Origin: Pararhodospirillum photometricum DSM 122 | GTDB lineage: Bacteria > Pseudomonadota > Alphaproteobacteria > Rhodospirillales > Rhodospirillaceae | NCBI RefSeq assembly: GCF_000284415.1 | Contig: NC_017059.1 | Coordinates: 2,059,519 to 2,092,288 of the forward strand | Length of the DNA stretch: 32,770 nt | Direction: 5' to 3' | Shown: piece by piece, positions 22,868 to 31,731 of the stretch | How the letters are laid out: each line of letters begins with the position of its first letter | Numbering within the stretch: the stretch's first letter is position 1 | Program-made: the position numbers and the translations under genes | The notes under the pieces: generated by a model | What the model saw: the letters and a program-made list of their open reading frames with translations, nothing else | Told to the model about the DNA's origin: nothing | The model's database searches: none

Positions 22868-24377
22868 GCGACCAGAACGCCAAGCGCGAGCGGCGCGGCT
22901 TTTGGGCCCGGATTCTGGGGCCCCAGACCTTTGACGAGGCCGGCGGGGCCGGCCGGCGACAGGCCTCGTCCTCGCTGCCGATGCGGCGTACCGCCCCTTC
23001 CGAACCCGCCGAGCGCGAGCGTTGGCAGCGCGACAAGGGCGTGCTGGGCAACCTGTTGGGGCCCGTTGCCTTTGGGTTTGCCGCCCGGCAGGGGCGCCCT
23101 CTGCCTCCCGTAAAGCGCTCCGCCACGGTGCGCCGTCCTGTCGTGCGTCCCGAGCGCTGGGACCCGGCTAAGGGCTTCTGGGGCAATATCTTCGGCCCAA
23201 CGGTTTTCGATGGTGTTGAGACCCCGGCCCCCGAAATACGGCCAGCCCTGGGGCGGGTACACCCCGTCGTTCCGCCGGTCCTGACCCGCGCGCCCCAGGC
23301 CGAGCCGGCGGCGCCGATCTCCGCCGAGCCCGTCGTCCCGACCCCGCTTCCCTCCCAGCCGCTTCCGCCCCTGGTCTTGGACATCGAGACGAGGGATCTG
23401 GCGCCGTTGGTGGAGGAGGTCCCGGCCGTCGAGACCCCGGCCGTCGAGGAGCCCACCGGCTTTTTCGCCCGGCTGCGTGACGGTCTGTCTCGGTCGTCGA
23501 GCCGCCTCGCCGGGGGGATCACCAGCCTGTTTACCCAGCGCAAGCTGGATGCGGCGGCCTTGGAGGATCTGGAGGATCTGCTCATCACCGGCGACTTGGG
23601 CGCCGAGACCGCCTCGCGCCTTGTCCAGAACTTGTCGCGCAATCGCTTTGGCAAGGAGATTTCCGGCGACGAGATCCGCGAGTTTCTGGCCGCCGAAATC
23701 GCGACCATTCTCGAGCCGGTCGCCCAACCCCTGGTCTTCGACCCCAGCCTCAAGCCGCACGTCGTGCTGGTGGTCGGAGTCAACGGCTCGGGCAAGACCA
23801 CGACCATCGGCAAGATCGCCAACCAACTGGTACGCGATGGGCACAAGATCATGCTCGCCGCCGGCGATACCTTCCGCGCGGCGGCGGTGGAGCAGCTCAA
23901 GGTCTGGGGCGAGCGCACCGGCTGTCCGGTCATCGCCCGCGATACCGGCGCCGACGCGGCGGGCCTAGCTTACGATGCCCTGGAACGGGCCCGGGCCGAG
24001 GGCGTGGACGTGCTGTTGATCGATACCGCCGGACGCTTGCACAACAAGATGGAGCTGATGGAGGAGCTGAAGAAGGTCGTGCGCGTCTTGCGCAAAATCG
24101 ATCCCCAGGTTCCCCACACCGTCCTTCAGGTGCTTGACGCCACCGTCGGGCAGAACGCTCATCAGCAAGTCAAGGTCTTCCAGGAGATGGTTGATGTCTC
24201 CGGCCTCGTCATGACCAAGCTCGACGGCACGGCCAAGGGGGCGTGGTTGTGGCGCTGGCCGATCGCTTCAAGCTGCCGGTCCATTATGTCGGGGTGGGCG
24301 AGGGGGCCGAGGATCTCCGGCCCTTCACCGCCACCGATTTCGCGCGCAGCCTGATGGGGTTGGAGCGCTTGCACTAA
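22864..24377 (+). pseudogene. ftsY: Signal-recognition-particle receptor FtsY, one-base frameshift
   Basis: The GTG at 22864 (VSDQNAKRERRGFWARILGP) starts a long N-terminal region, then the NG domain from about residue 200. It has P-loop GVNGSGKTT (305-313), DTFRAAAVEQLKVWGER, LIDTAGRLHNKMELM and TKLDGTAKG. At 24237-24241 a run of five G leads the frame into WLWRWPIASS and a stop at 24354. One additional G restores GGVVVALADRFKLPVHYVGV and GEGAEDLRPF to the TAA at 24375. FtsY is essential, so a sequencing error in the G-run is the simplest explanation; a true lesion would remove the last helices of the G domain. It docks SRP-ribosome complexes at the membrane. It is the third gene of the dapF operon. 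Confidence 0.92.
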
Positions 24378-24381
24378 AGCC

Positions 24382-24402
24382 TGGGGAGGCGGGGCCTCCC
24401 CA
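24382..24402. repeat. Intergenic palindrome (TGGGGAGGC family), copy C
   Basis: TGGGGAGGC and GCCTCCCCA pair perfectly over 9 bp around GGG, between the convergent ends of ftsY (24377) and the cupin gene (24422). Here the position fits a bidirectional terminator, although no T-run follows. Confidence 0.75.
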
Positions 24403-24421
24403 AGTCCCTCGGGGCGTTGCC

Positions 24422-24850
24422 CTAGGGGGTGGTCTGGACCTGGGTCGGCTTGGTCTCCCCTTCGACCAGATCAAAGACCACGAGGCGAACCGGCGTGGTC
24501 CCGGTGTTGGTCCCACGGTGCCACTCATCCACGATCTCGACGACGATATCCCCGGGCTTATAGTCGAAAACGTGCCCGTCAGCGGTGCGTTCCACCCGTA
24601 GCGTCCCTTCCTCCACCAGAGCAAAGCGGGAGAAGGGGTGCTTGTGCACTGCCAAGGTCGCGCCCGGAGCAATGGTGTAGTCGGTGACAATCAACCGGGC
24701 ATCCTTGGTGGGTAAAACCAGGGGCTGGCCGGCGGCCGTGACCCGTGTCGAGAGGCGCTCGACAACCGAGACTGATCCCTCAGCCCAGGCTTGGGAGGCG
24801 CTCAGGGCCAGCGCCCCTCCCGCAATCATCAGGGTACGCCATGGACGCAT
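24422..24850 (-). CDS. Secreted small cupin protein
   Basis: The 142-residue protein starts at the ATG at 24850. A Sec signal peptide (MRPWRTLMIAGGALALSASQ, cleaved after AWA) precedes one cupin barrel. Cupin motif 1 is GATLAVHKHPFSRFALVEEG, with the His pair and Glu as metal ligands. Motif 2 is YKPGDIVVEIVDEWHRGTNT, with its His. The substrate is unknown, and single cupins of this type are common in periplasmic sugar- or metal-linked roles. The frame extends upstream to 25030, but the signal peptide fixes the start. It is monocistronic and convergent with ftsY. Confidence 0.85.
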   Translation of the reverse strand: MRPWRTLMIAGGALALSASQAWAEGSVSVVERLSTRVTAAGQPLVLPTKDARLIVTDYTIAPGATLAVHKHPFSRFALVEEGTLRVERTADGHVFDYKPGDIVVEIVDEWHRGTNTGTTPVRLVVFDLVEGETKPTQVQTTP

Positions 24851-25044
24851 CAACGCTCTCCCCCTTCGGGCTTCCCGCCGTGGGAGGCCACACGACGAGG
24901 GTACGGGAGGGAAGAGGGAGGGGCCAATTAATAAAAGAAGGGGGGCTCCCACACTGGCGGCAAGCCCCGCGGACCCCATAGGCAGAAGGCGGGGCCTGAT
25001 GTATCCTTCCTCAGGGATACGAGATTTCACCGCAGGAGGTCCCC
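24851..25044. promoter_or_regulatory. Divergent region, cupin and unknown gene
   Basis: The two genes diverge across about 194 bp. An AT-rich stretch (CCAATTAATAAAAGAAG) lies at 24924-24940 and is a plausible promoter core for either direction. An AGGAGGT ribosome site sits at 25034-25040, before the rightward ATG. Confidence 0.45.
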
Positions 25045-25758
25045 ATGGCCCCCGCTTTACCCGAGGTGACCTACGTGTTTCACCTCGCCTCGGGGCAGGT
25101 GGAGCGTATTTCGCTGACCTTTGATCCCGAGACCTTCCTACTCCACCCCCTGGATCCGGCGGGGTCCCCGTCCCCCTGGACCCGCTTGACGGTCCATCCC
25201 TGTCCCCAGTGTCCGTTACTGGGAACCCAGACGCCGTGGTGTCCTTTCGCCCGCGCTTTGGATGGGTTTGTCCATCGCTTCGACGCGTTCTATTCCTATG
25301 AACGCTCCATTGTGGAAGTGGTGACCGAACAGCGCACGGTGGTCGCCCAGGTCTCCCTTCAGCAGGCGATGGCCTCGATCGTTGGCTTGATCGGCGCCAC
25401 CTCGGGGTGCCCGACCCTGGCGTTTTTCCGCCCCATGGCGCGCTTCCATCTGCCGTTTGCCAGCGAAGAGGAGACCCTGGTGCGGGCCTTCTCCCTCCAC
25501 CTGCTGGAAAACTATCTGCGGGCCGGCGGCGCTGGGGAGCAACGGGTGTCGGTGGACGACCTGGAGGCCCGCTATGCCGAGGTCGCCACCGTCAACCGGG
25601 GCATGGCCGAGCGGGTGCGCAGTGCCTTTCACAAGGATGCCCTGGTCAATGCCATTATTATTCTCGATACCTTCGCCCAGGCCGTGCCCTTTGTGGTGCA
25701 AGAAGCTTTGGCCGAGCTGCGGGTCATTTTCGCCCCGGTGGAGCGGCCTTCTGGCTGA
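25045..25758 (+). CDS. Uncharacterised cysteine-motif protein
   Basis: The 237-residue protein starts at the ATG at 25045 after an ideal AGGAGGT. I cannot name the family. The N-terminal third is beta-rich (TYVFHLASGQVERISLTFDP) and ends in a cysteine cluster, HPCPQCPLLGTQTPWCPFAR, with C-x2-C and a third Cys nine residues on. That could bind a metal or cluster. The C-terminal two thirds are helical (VVAQVSLQQAMASIVGLIGA; LVNAIIILDTFAQAVPFVVQ) and contain GCPTLAFFRPMARFHLPFAS. It has no signal peptide. Its neighbours (a secreted cupin and a two-component operon) give no firm role. Confidence 0.7.
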   Translation: MAPALPEVTYVFHLASGQVERISLTFDPETFLLHPLDPAGSPSPWTRLTVHPCPQCPLLGTQTPWCPFARALDGFVHRFDAFYSYERSIVEVVTEQRTVVAQVSLQQAMASIVGLIGATSGCPTLAFFRPMARFHLPFASEEETLVRAFSLHLLENYLRAGGAGEQRVSVDDLEARYAEVATVNRGMAERVRSAFHKDALVNAIIILDTFAQAVPFVVQEALAELRVIFAPVERPSG

Positions 25759-25775
25759 GGCGGGCGAAGGCCCGT

Positions 25776-25798
25776 CTGGGGAAGCGCGCCTCCCCAGG
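25776..25798. repeat. Intergenic palindrome (TGGGGAGGC family), copy D
   Basis: CTGGGGA and TCCCCAG pair around AGCGCGCC (7-bp stem with an 8-nt loop), between the convergent ends of the unknown gene at 25758 and the response regulator at 25807. A smaller hairpin CGGGC-GAAG-GCCCG lies at 25761-25774. Confidence 0.6.
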
Positions 25799-25806
25799 CC
25801 CTGCCC

Positions 25807-26961
25807 CTAAATGCGGACCTTAATGGGCTCGATAAACGAGAAGATCTTTCTTAGATTGCGAAGGCGCTCGATCTGGGCCGGCGAAAGCTGGGTGTTGGCC
25901 GCCAAAATCAGGTGTCCGTTGCTCAACCGAATATCGGACAACACCATTTGTCCCGGTTGCAGGGCGGCCAGTGCCACCTCGATCGACGCCGAGGGAGCTG
26001 CCTCGCCGAGCGCCTGAAGGCAGGCCCGGACCTTGGGTAATAAGGTCGGGTCGTATTGGTCGCGTCGCTTGTCCAGGCTTTTCAGGATATCAACGGTCAG
26101 CGGTCCCCCCTCGGCCGCCTCGGCGATATCCTTCAAGATCTTGAGCAGCCGCGCATCAAGCGGGATGTCCTTGCCTTGCGGACCGTCCGGCGGAAATCCC
26201 GAGCCATCGAAGCCTTTGTCCTGGAGGTAGAGAATTTCTGCCACCGGCGCGAGTCTGGGGATGTTGGCCACCAGATTACGTGCCACCTCGGGAACGTGTT
26301 CGAACATGGAGCGCTCCAGGTCGGTCAACGGTTCTCCCTGGCGTCTTTTGGTCAACAACTCGGGGGGCAAGGCGACCAAGCCAATCGGGAGAAGGGATGC
26401 CGCAATATCCAGTTGCCAGCGATGGGGCATTTTGAACTCGCTGGTCAACAAGCGGAGCCATTCGCGTAGGCGGGTCGCGGTGCCGGCCGCCACCGGGTCG
26501 TTGAGCGAGGCCACATCGACCAACACCCGCACGCTGCCCGCCAGCGTCTTTTCCAGGAGGTCGCGTTCGGCGGTGATCAGCCGGTACTGCTTGACCCCGG
26601 CCAACAATCCCTCGCGTAGGCGATCGGGCGGGCAGGGCTTGGTGAAAAAACGAAAAATCGCCCCCTGATTGATCGCTTCAATGGAGGTTTGTTGATCGGC
26701 ATTGCCGGTGAGCATCATGCGCACCGTCTCGGGGGCGAGATCACGCAGCCGCTTCAAGGTCTCGATCCCATCAAGCCCTGGCATGCGCATGTCGCACAGC
26801 GCCACGGCAAAGGGCTTTTGGGTCTTGGCCGCCTCTTGGACGACCGCGAGGGCCTCCTCGCCACCTTGTGCCGTGGTGATCTCGAAAGTGTCGCTGAGCT
26901 GACGGCGCAGGGCCGATAGCAGGTGGTGATCGTCGTCGATCACCAAAATCCGGTCGTCCAT
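25807..26961 (-). CDS. Response regulator, REC plus degenerate HD-GYP
   Basis: The 384-residue protein starts at the ATG at 26961; the stop of the upstream gene overlaps it as TAATG. The receiver domain (1-120) has the acidic pair VIDDD, the phospho-Asp at 57 (LCDMRMPGLDG) and the Lys in FFTKPCPP. Residues about 140-290 follow the HD-GYP outline: LTDLERSMFEHVPEVARNLV, AEILYLQDKGFDGSGFP, and KDIPLDARLLKILKDIAEA. The HD pair that should stand near residue 190 reads SLLPIGLVALP, and the H-H-E stretch is replaced by ILYLQDKG. It therefore probably does not hydrolyse cyclic di-GMP and may act by binding. The C-terminal ~80 residues look like a small beta-rich domain. It is the last gene of the signalling operon. 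Confidence 0.85.
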   Translation of the reverse strand: MDDRILVIDDDHHLLSALRRQLSDTFEITTAQGGEEALAVVQEAAKTQKPFAVALCDMRMPGLDGIETLKRLRDLAPETVRMMLTGNADQQTSIEAINQGAIFRFFTKPCPPDRLREGLLAGVKQYRLITAERDLLEKTLAGSVRVLVDVASLNDPVAAGTATRLREWLRLLTSEFKMPHRWQLDIAASLLPIGLVALPPELLTKRRQGEPLTDLERSMFEHVPEVARNLVANIPRLAPVAEILYLQDKGFDGSGFPPDGPQGKDIPLDARLLKILKDIAEAAEGGPLTVDILKSLDKRRDQYDPTLLPKVRACLQALGEAAPSASIEVALAALQPGQMVLSDIRLSNGHLILAANTQLSPAQIERLRNLRKIFSFIEPIKVRI

Positions 26962-28181
26962 TACACCACCTCGTCAGCAGAGCGTGCGACCAACGTGGTC
27001 CAGGTAGGGATTTTGTCGTCAAGGCCCAAACGCGCCAAGCTCTCGCGGTCGAGGGGAGGGCGGGCCTCCACGGGAGGCGCTACCAGCGGAAACACCGGCC
27101 CCAAGGCCCGAGCGGCGTGCAAGGCCACCAGCAAGGGTCCCGGATCGCCGCCCACCTCGCCCGGCCAGCCGGAATAGGCCACAGCCTCGACCACTGGCGG
27201 CGCAAAGCCCCAAAGCCCCAGAAGGTAGGCGCCGATCAGGGCGTGGTCGGCATGAAAAACCTTGCGTTCGGCGGCTTCCAGCGATTCCCCTGGTCTCAGG
27301 CTCTGGGTCACGGTGCGGTAGGCGTCGGCATGGGCCTCCAGCAATACCACAGTGCCAATGTGCGAGAGCATGGCGGCGCAGTGGGCCACCTTGCTCAGGG
27401 CACCATCGGCCCCATTCGCCAGGGCGATTCGTTCCGCCGCTCCGGCCAGGGCCAAGCTGTAGGTGGTCAAGGCCTCCAGCGCTGGGGCAATGTCTTGCCG
27501 GCCGCTATTGAGTTGGCGGAAAATCCCGATGTTGAGCACCAGGGTTTGGACGGTTTCCAGCCCCAAGGCGCGAATGGCCTGCAAGGGCGTTGCGGCCGGG
27601 GCGCCGAGAGAAAAATACGCCGAGTTGGTCAAACGCAGCAACTCAGCGGTCATGGCCATGTCCCGACCAATGATTGCCGCCACCGAGCGGGCCGACGCCT
27701 GTGGTGAGCGGAGTTCGGCATCGATTTCCAGAAAAACCTGGGGAAGACTGGGCAGATGCGACAATCCGGCCAACACGGCCCGCAAGCTGGGATCCGTCAT
27801 GCGCTCGCGCAAGGCGACCGGCCGGACAATGGCCTGTTCGAGGAGGGCGGGGCTGCAGGGCTTGGCCAGATAAAGATGGGCCGGGCCCACGGTGCGCAGA
27901 ACCGCCTCGCTTTCGGCATACCCGGAAAGAATGACCCTCAGCGTCTCGGGGCTGCGGGCCCGTACGCGCTCCAGAAGGTCGGCTCCATCCATCTCGGGCA
28001 TGCGCATGTCCGAAACAACCACATCCAGAGAACCGTTCTCGTCCATCCAAGCCAGGGCTTCGGCTCCCGAGGCACATAAGACCACATCCCAGCGATCCTC
28101 CATGCGCGCCATGGAGCGTTGCAGGCCGCGCAGGATGTGGGGTTCGTCATCGACGAACATGACGCGCAGTCGGTCGGTCAT
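26961..28181 (-). CDS. Response regulator, REC plus HDOD
   Basis: The 406-residue protein starts at the ATG at 28181, inside an ATGA overlap with the kinase gene. The receiver domain (about 1-120) has MFVDDEPHILRGL, phospho-Asp 58 in VSDMRMPEMDG and the Lys in YLAKPCSP. An HDOD domain follows (about 135-330): LPSLPQVFLEIDAELRSPQ, AAIIGRDMAMTAELLRLTNS and HCAAMLSHIGTVVLLEAHAD, with VFHADHALIGAYLLGLWGF near its end. HDOD proteins lack metal ligands and act in signalling, often together with HD-GYP or GGDEF partners. The adjoining kinase is its probable phosphodonor. It ends in the TAATG overlap with the next regulator. Confidence 0.92.
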   Translation of the reverse strand: MTDRLRVMFVDDEPHILRGLQRSMARMEDRWDVVLCASGAEALAWMDENGSLDVVVSDMRMPEMDGADLLERVRARSPETLRVILSGYAESEAVLRTVGPAHLYLAKPCSPALLEQAIVRPVALRERMTDPSLRAVLAGLSHLPSLPQVFLEIDAELRSPQASARSVAAIIGRDMAMTAELLRLTNSAYFSLGAPAATPLQAIRALGLETVQTLVLNIGIFRQLNSGRQDIAPALEALTTYSLALAGAAERIALANGADGALSKVAHCAAMLSHIGTVVLLEAHADAYRTVTQSLRPGESLEAAERKVFHADHALIGAYLLGLWGFAPPVVEAVAYSGWPGEVGGDPGPLLVALHAARALGPVFPLVAPPVEARPPLDRESLARLGLDDKIPTWTTLVARSADEVV

Positions 28182-31100
28182 TCCCAAGATCCATTCTCAT
28201 CGTTACCCTCAATGGGCAGCCGGACGACAAACGTCGCCCCTTCTCCCACCGGGCCGCTCGCCTCCATCGTGCCGCCATGCTTGCCCACCACAACGTCACG
28301 ACAAATCGCGAGCCCTTGGCCCGTGCCTTTTCCTACTCCCTTGGTCGTGAAAAACGGGTCGAACAGGCGATCCTTGATGGCCTCGGGGATCCCGGTACCC
28401 GTGTCAGAGACACGAATCAGGGCCATGGGGCCGTCACGCCGGGTGGTAATGGTAATGGTTCCCGGCAGAGGCTTGCCCGAGGCCTCAATGGCGTGCACGG
28501 CGTTGACGACAAGGTTCAAAAAAACCTGATTGATCTCCCCCGCATGACAAAGGACAGGGGGCAGTGCGGGATCGAAGTCCCGCACGACCTCAGCCCCGTG
28601 TTTCCAGACATTACGACTGACCGTCAGCGTGCTTTCCAAGGCCCGGTTCAGGTCTGTCATGGTTTTGGTACTCGTCCCTGGATGAGAAAAATCCTTCATC
28701 GACAAGACGATGCGGCTGATCTGCTCAACGCCGTCCAGGGACTCCGAGACCGCTACGGGAACCTCGGCACTCAGAAACGGCAACTTGGCTCGGGTCGCGC
28801 TGGTCTGGAAGGTGGCAATCGCCCGCTGTAAGCCATCGGGATCCGCCGTGCCCATGGTGGTGCGGGCGATCAGGTCTTGGGCGGTTTCAATAAGTCCAAA
28901 AAGTTTGACGATTGCTTCCTCGATAAACCTTAGATTGTCCCCAATGTACTGAATGGGCGTATTGATTTCATGCGCCACCCCGGCCGCCAGTTGGCCAACA
29001 CTGGATAGGCGGGAGGCCTGAAATAATTCACGCTGGGCTTTTTTGAGCGATTGAATATCGCGGAAAGAAATGACCGCAGCCTCCGGGGGGGCCTCCTCTC
29101 CTAGCGGTGAACAGGCATAGGCAACGTCCAGGCGCTTGTTTTCAGAAACCTGAAACACAGCATCATCGTCGCGAACCGTCGTTCCTTCGCTTAACACGGT
29201 GTGAAAAGGAGACAGGGCGAAGGGCAGGGGCCCCAAGGGGCTTCGTACCTGCAAAACACTGTCGAGGGGGTGGCCCTCGATCTCCCCGCACTCCAGGAAC
29301 TGTCGCGCCGAGGGATTGGCAAACACCACTTGTCCCTGGGCATCCACCACAACAACGCCCTCGAACAAGCTGTCGGTGATGCCCTTCAGGCGTTCTCTTG
29401 ACTCGCGTAAGGCAGACTCGACCCGGGTACGCACCGTGATTTCGCGCTTCAGATCAGCCGTCCGGGCCGAAACCTGTTGCTCCAAGGCGTGTTGCTGCTG
29501 TTCGCGGAAGGCCTCGAACTTGAGGCGCTCGGTGGCGTCGCGAAAGACCAAAACAACCCCAGCCGGAGCATCGTCCTCGATTAAAGGGGCGACAAAAAAA
29601 TCTATCGGCACCGTTTGCCCATTGTCGCCGCGCCGGATTTCATCACTCACTTGTCCCGCAAGGCCAGCGCGAAACGCCACCATGACCGGGGAAGGGGGCA
29701 GGGCCGTCTCCGGCAAGCACGGGTTAGAGACGGCAACGCCCGTGATCAGGCGTTGGAAGCAACAGCCAATCATGGCGTTAGGGACCTGGCCGAAAATACT
29801 GCCGGCCATGCCATTGGCGAAATGGACCCGGCCCGATGCATCCAGACCAACGATCCCCTCTCCGGTGGAGTCCAAGATCAGCGCATAGCGCCGCCGTAAG
29901 CGGTCCAGGTCCTGCTCGCGGCTTTTGAGTTCGGTAATATCGGTTCTGATGGAAACGACTCCTCCTTCCTGGGTCGCGCATTCCCGGCTCAACATCCAGC
30001 GGCCATCGGCCAGCTTGACGACAAGCCCTTCGCCGTTGGCGTGCCGATGGCGCTCCAGGCGACGAGCGATCCATTGGTCAAAGTCAATGTCGGTCAGGTC
30101 AAAGATTCCCCGGCTATAGCACTCCCTCAAAATTGTCTCAAAATTCTGGCCGGGATAAACAAACTCGTGGCTAGGGTCAAAGCTGTCACTGTAAGCGGGG
30201 TTGCAAATAATCAGTCGGTCTTGAGCATCGTATACAGCGATAGCGCCAGAAAAACTTTCAATCGCATCGGTCAGTTGTTGCTGTGCCCGTTCGGCTCGTC
30301 GCTCGGCCCGCACCTCGCGGGTAATGTCCGTTCCCACGCCGCGATATCCGCAATAGAACCCATCCGGGGTGAAAAGAGGCTGGCCGCTCAATCGGATGGT
30401 CCGTCGGTCATGCCCGCCCTCAGGTCCCACGGAAAAGACGAGATCGGCAAATCCCACCCGGGCTTCCAGGCACGTTCGCAGCACAAGAGCAAAACCCGGC
30501 TCATCGTCAAGGCCGATCTCGAACCAGGAGTGACCAATCAAAGCAGAAGGCTTGACTCCAAGAACACGGCCAATTTGTTCAGAGGAAAACGTCAAATGGT
30601 CTTGAGCGTCTGTTTCCCAAAACCAGTCCAGAACAACGTCAGGCGAGGCCAAAGTGTCCCGTAACGGATCCTGCTCGTGGAGAGCGTTCGTGCCCACAAG
30701 GAGAAAACTTTCCTCTTCGTTCACCACAACTGATGTTATGGTGCCCACAAAAGGAAAAGTGGTGCCGTCCAAGCGGCGTGCTGTCAGGCCGACAGGCGTT
30801 TTCGCCGCTCCGCAGGGGTAGGGGGAGAGCTTTCTGGCCCGGGCCTCGGGAAAAAGATCGCCCAGGGAGCGTTCTTTTAAGCTGTGCGCCGGGACGTGAA
30901 ACTGCCGCGCCATCTCCCCATTAGCCCAGGCGATCACTCCCGAAGCCTGGACCACTAGCATTCCCTCACGCGACACCGTGCCGTTTTTTACGTCGTGCTC
31001 CGCCCGCATCCAGGTGGAAATATCCTGCCAGATGCCATTCCAGTGGACGGTCCCGTCAGGAAGGAGGAGGGGATTGGCGGATCCTCGGAGCCAGCGGGTT

Positions 31101-31420
31101 TCACCGGTGGCGGTCACGACGCGAAACTGCTCATGGCATCGAGACAAAGTTTGTGATGACACGGCCAGCGCGGCTTTCAGGGCCGGGCCGTCGCTGGGCA
31201 GCACGATATCCCGACCGTCCTGCCCCCCAAAGCTGATGTCCTCTGGAGCAAATCCCAGCAATGCCTCGGTGTTGCGTGACAAAAAGGGGTAGGACAGGCG
31301 CCCCTCCGGGCTGAGGGTGCGTCGGAACAAGATGCAGGACAATTCCTCCAGGACATCGCCGAGCCCTTCCAGGGGGACTGGAGATGTCGAAGTCGGGGGA
31401 AAGCGTTCAGGGTTTGTCAT
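28178..31420 (-). CDS. Multi-PAS sensor histidine kinase
   Basis: The 1080-residue kinase starts at the ATG at 31420. No membrane segment or signal peptide is visible, so it is cytoplasmic. I see about six PAS-type units: about 20-135, 145-255 and 260-375 (with GYRGVGTDITREVRAERRAE), 380-510 (PAS-7-like: ERHRHANGEGLVVKLADGRW), 515-640 (LILDSTGEGIVGLDASGRVH) and 670-800 (EGVVVVDAQGQVVFANPSAR). The H-box is AAGVAHEINTPIQYIGDNLR with His 817. The ATPase domain has an N-box (LVVNAVHAIEASG), G1 DTGTGIPE (1006) and GVGKGTGQGLAICRDVVV. There is no C-terminal receiver. Ends overlap the REC-HDOD gene, so kinase and both regulators form one operon. Confidence 0.93.
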   Translation of the reverse strand: MTNPERFPPTSTSPVPLEGLGDVLEELSCILFRRTLSPEGRLSYPFLSRNTEALLGFAPEDISFGGQDGRDIVLPSDGPALKAALAVSSQTLSRCHEQFRVVTATGETRWLRGSANPLLLPDGTVHWNGIWQDISTWMRAEHDVKNGTVSREGMLVVQASGVIAWANGEMARQFHVPAHSLKERSLGDLFPEARARKLSPYPCGAAKTPVGLTARRLDGTTFPFVGTITSVVVNEEESFLLVGTNALHEQDPLRDTLASPDVVLDWFWETDAQDHLTFSSEQIGRVLGVKPSALIGHSWFEIGLDDEPGFALVLRTCLEARVGFADLVFSVGPEGGHDRRTIRLSGQPLFTPDGFYCGYRGVGTDITREVRAERRAERAQQQLTDAIESFSGAIAVYDAQDRLIICNPAYSDSFDPSHEFVYPGQNFETILRECYSRGIFDLTDIDFDQWIARRLERHRHANGEGLVVKLADGRWMLSRECATQEGGVVSIRTDITELKSREQDLDRLRRRYALILDSTGEGIVGLDASGRVHFANGMAGSIFGQVPNAMIGCCFQRLITGVAVSNPCLPETALPPSPVMVAFRAGLAGQVSDEIRRGDNGQTVPIDFFVAPLIEDDAPAGVVLVFRDATERLKFEAFREQQQHALEQQVSARTADLKREITVRTRVESALRESRERLKGITDSLFEGVVVVDAQGQVVFANPSARQFLECGEIEGHPLDSVLQVRSPLGPLPFALSPFHTVLSEGTTVRDDDAVFQVSENKRLDVAYACSPLGEEAPPEAAVISFRDIQSLKKAQRELFQASRLSSVGQLAAGVAHEINTPIQYIGDNLRFIEEAIVKLFGLIETAQDLIARTTMGTADPDGLQRAIATFQTSATRAKLPFLSAEVPVAVSESLDGVEQISRIVLSMKDFSHPGTSTKTMTDLNRALESTLTVSRNVWKHGAEVVRDFDPALPPVLCHAGEINQVFLNLVVNAVHAIEASGKPLPGTITITTRRDGPMALIRVSDTGTGIPEAIKDRLFDPFFTTKGVGKGTGQGLAICRDVVVGKHGGTMEASGPVGEGATFVVRLPIEGNDENGSWE

Positions 31421-31730
31421 GGCCGCACCACGCGCCCTTGGGGATCCGTTGTCACCAACTAAGGTAGGGATGACACAAAGCCTTTTGGAGATCTACTTTT
31501 CCCTTCACAGGGAAACGTTGTGCCGATGAGGGCGATGGGAAGGTTTGGCCGGGAGAGCCTCCCCCAGCCCCTCGTTCTTTTTCGCTTGCGCCCCAGGCGC
31601 CACCCCCGTATAAACAGCCCTCCCGACGCACTGGCAACGGCGCCGAGGGGGTTCGGGGGCAGGCTCCTCGGGTTTTGTAGCGGCTTTTTTCCTTTTGGAA
31701 ACAACAGCTAAACGGATCCGGGAAAAAGGG
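31421..31730. other. Intergenic region with an uncertain minus-strand frame
   Basis: This lies between the kinase start and the rRNA promoter region. A 142-codon minus-strand frame spans 31505-31933 and reads as a Pro/Ala/Lys-rich protein (KAATKPEEPAPEPPRRR), but it runs through the putative rRNA promoters and has no recognised domain, so I do not call it a gene. A degenerate member of the GC-rich palindrome family lies near 31551-31563 (GGGAG/CTCCC). Confidence 0.4.
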
Positions 31731-31731
31731 C

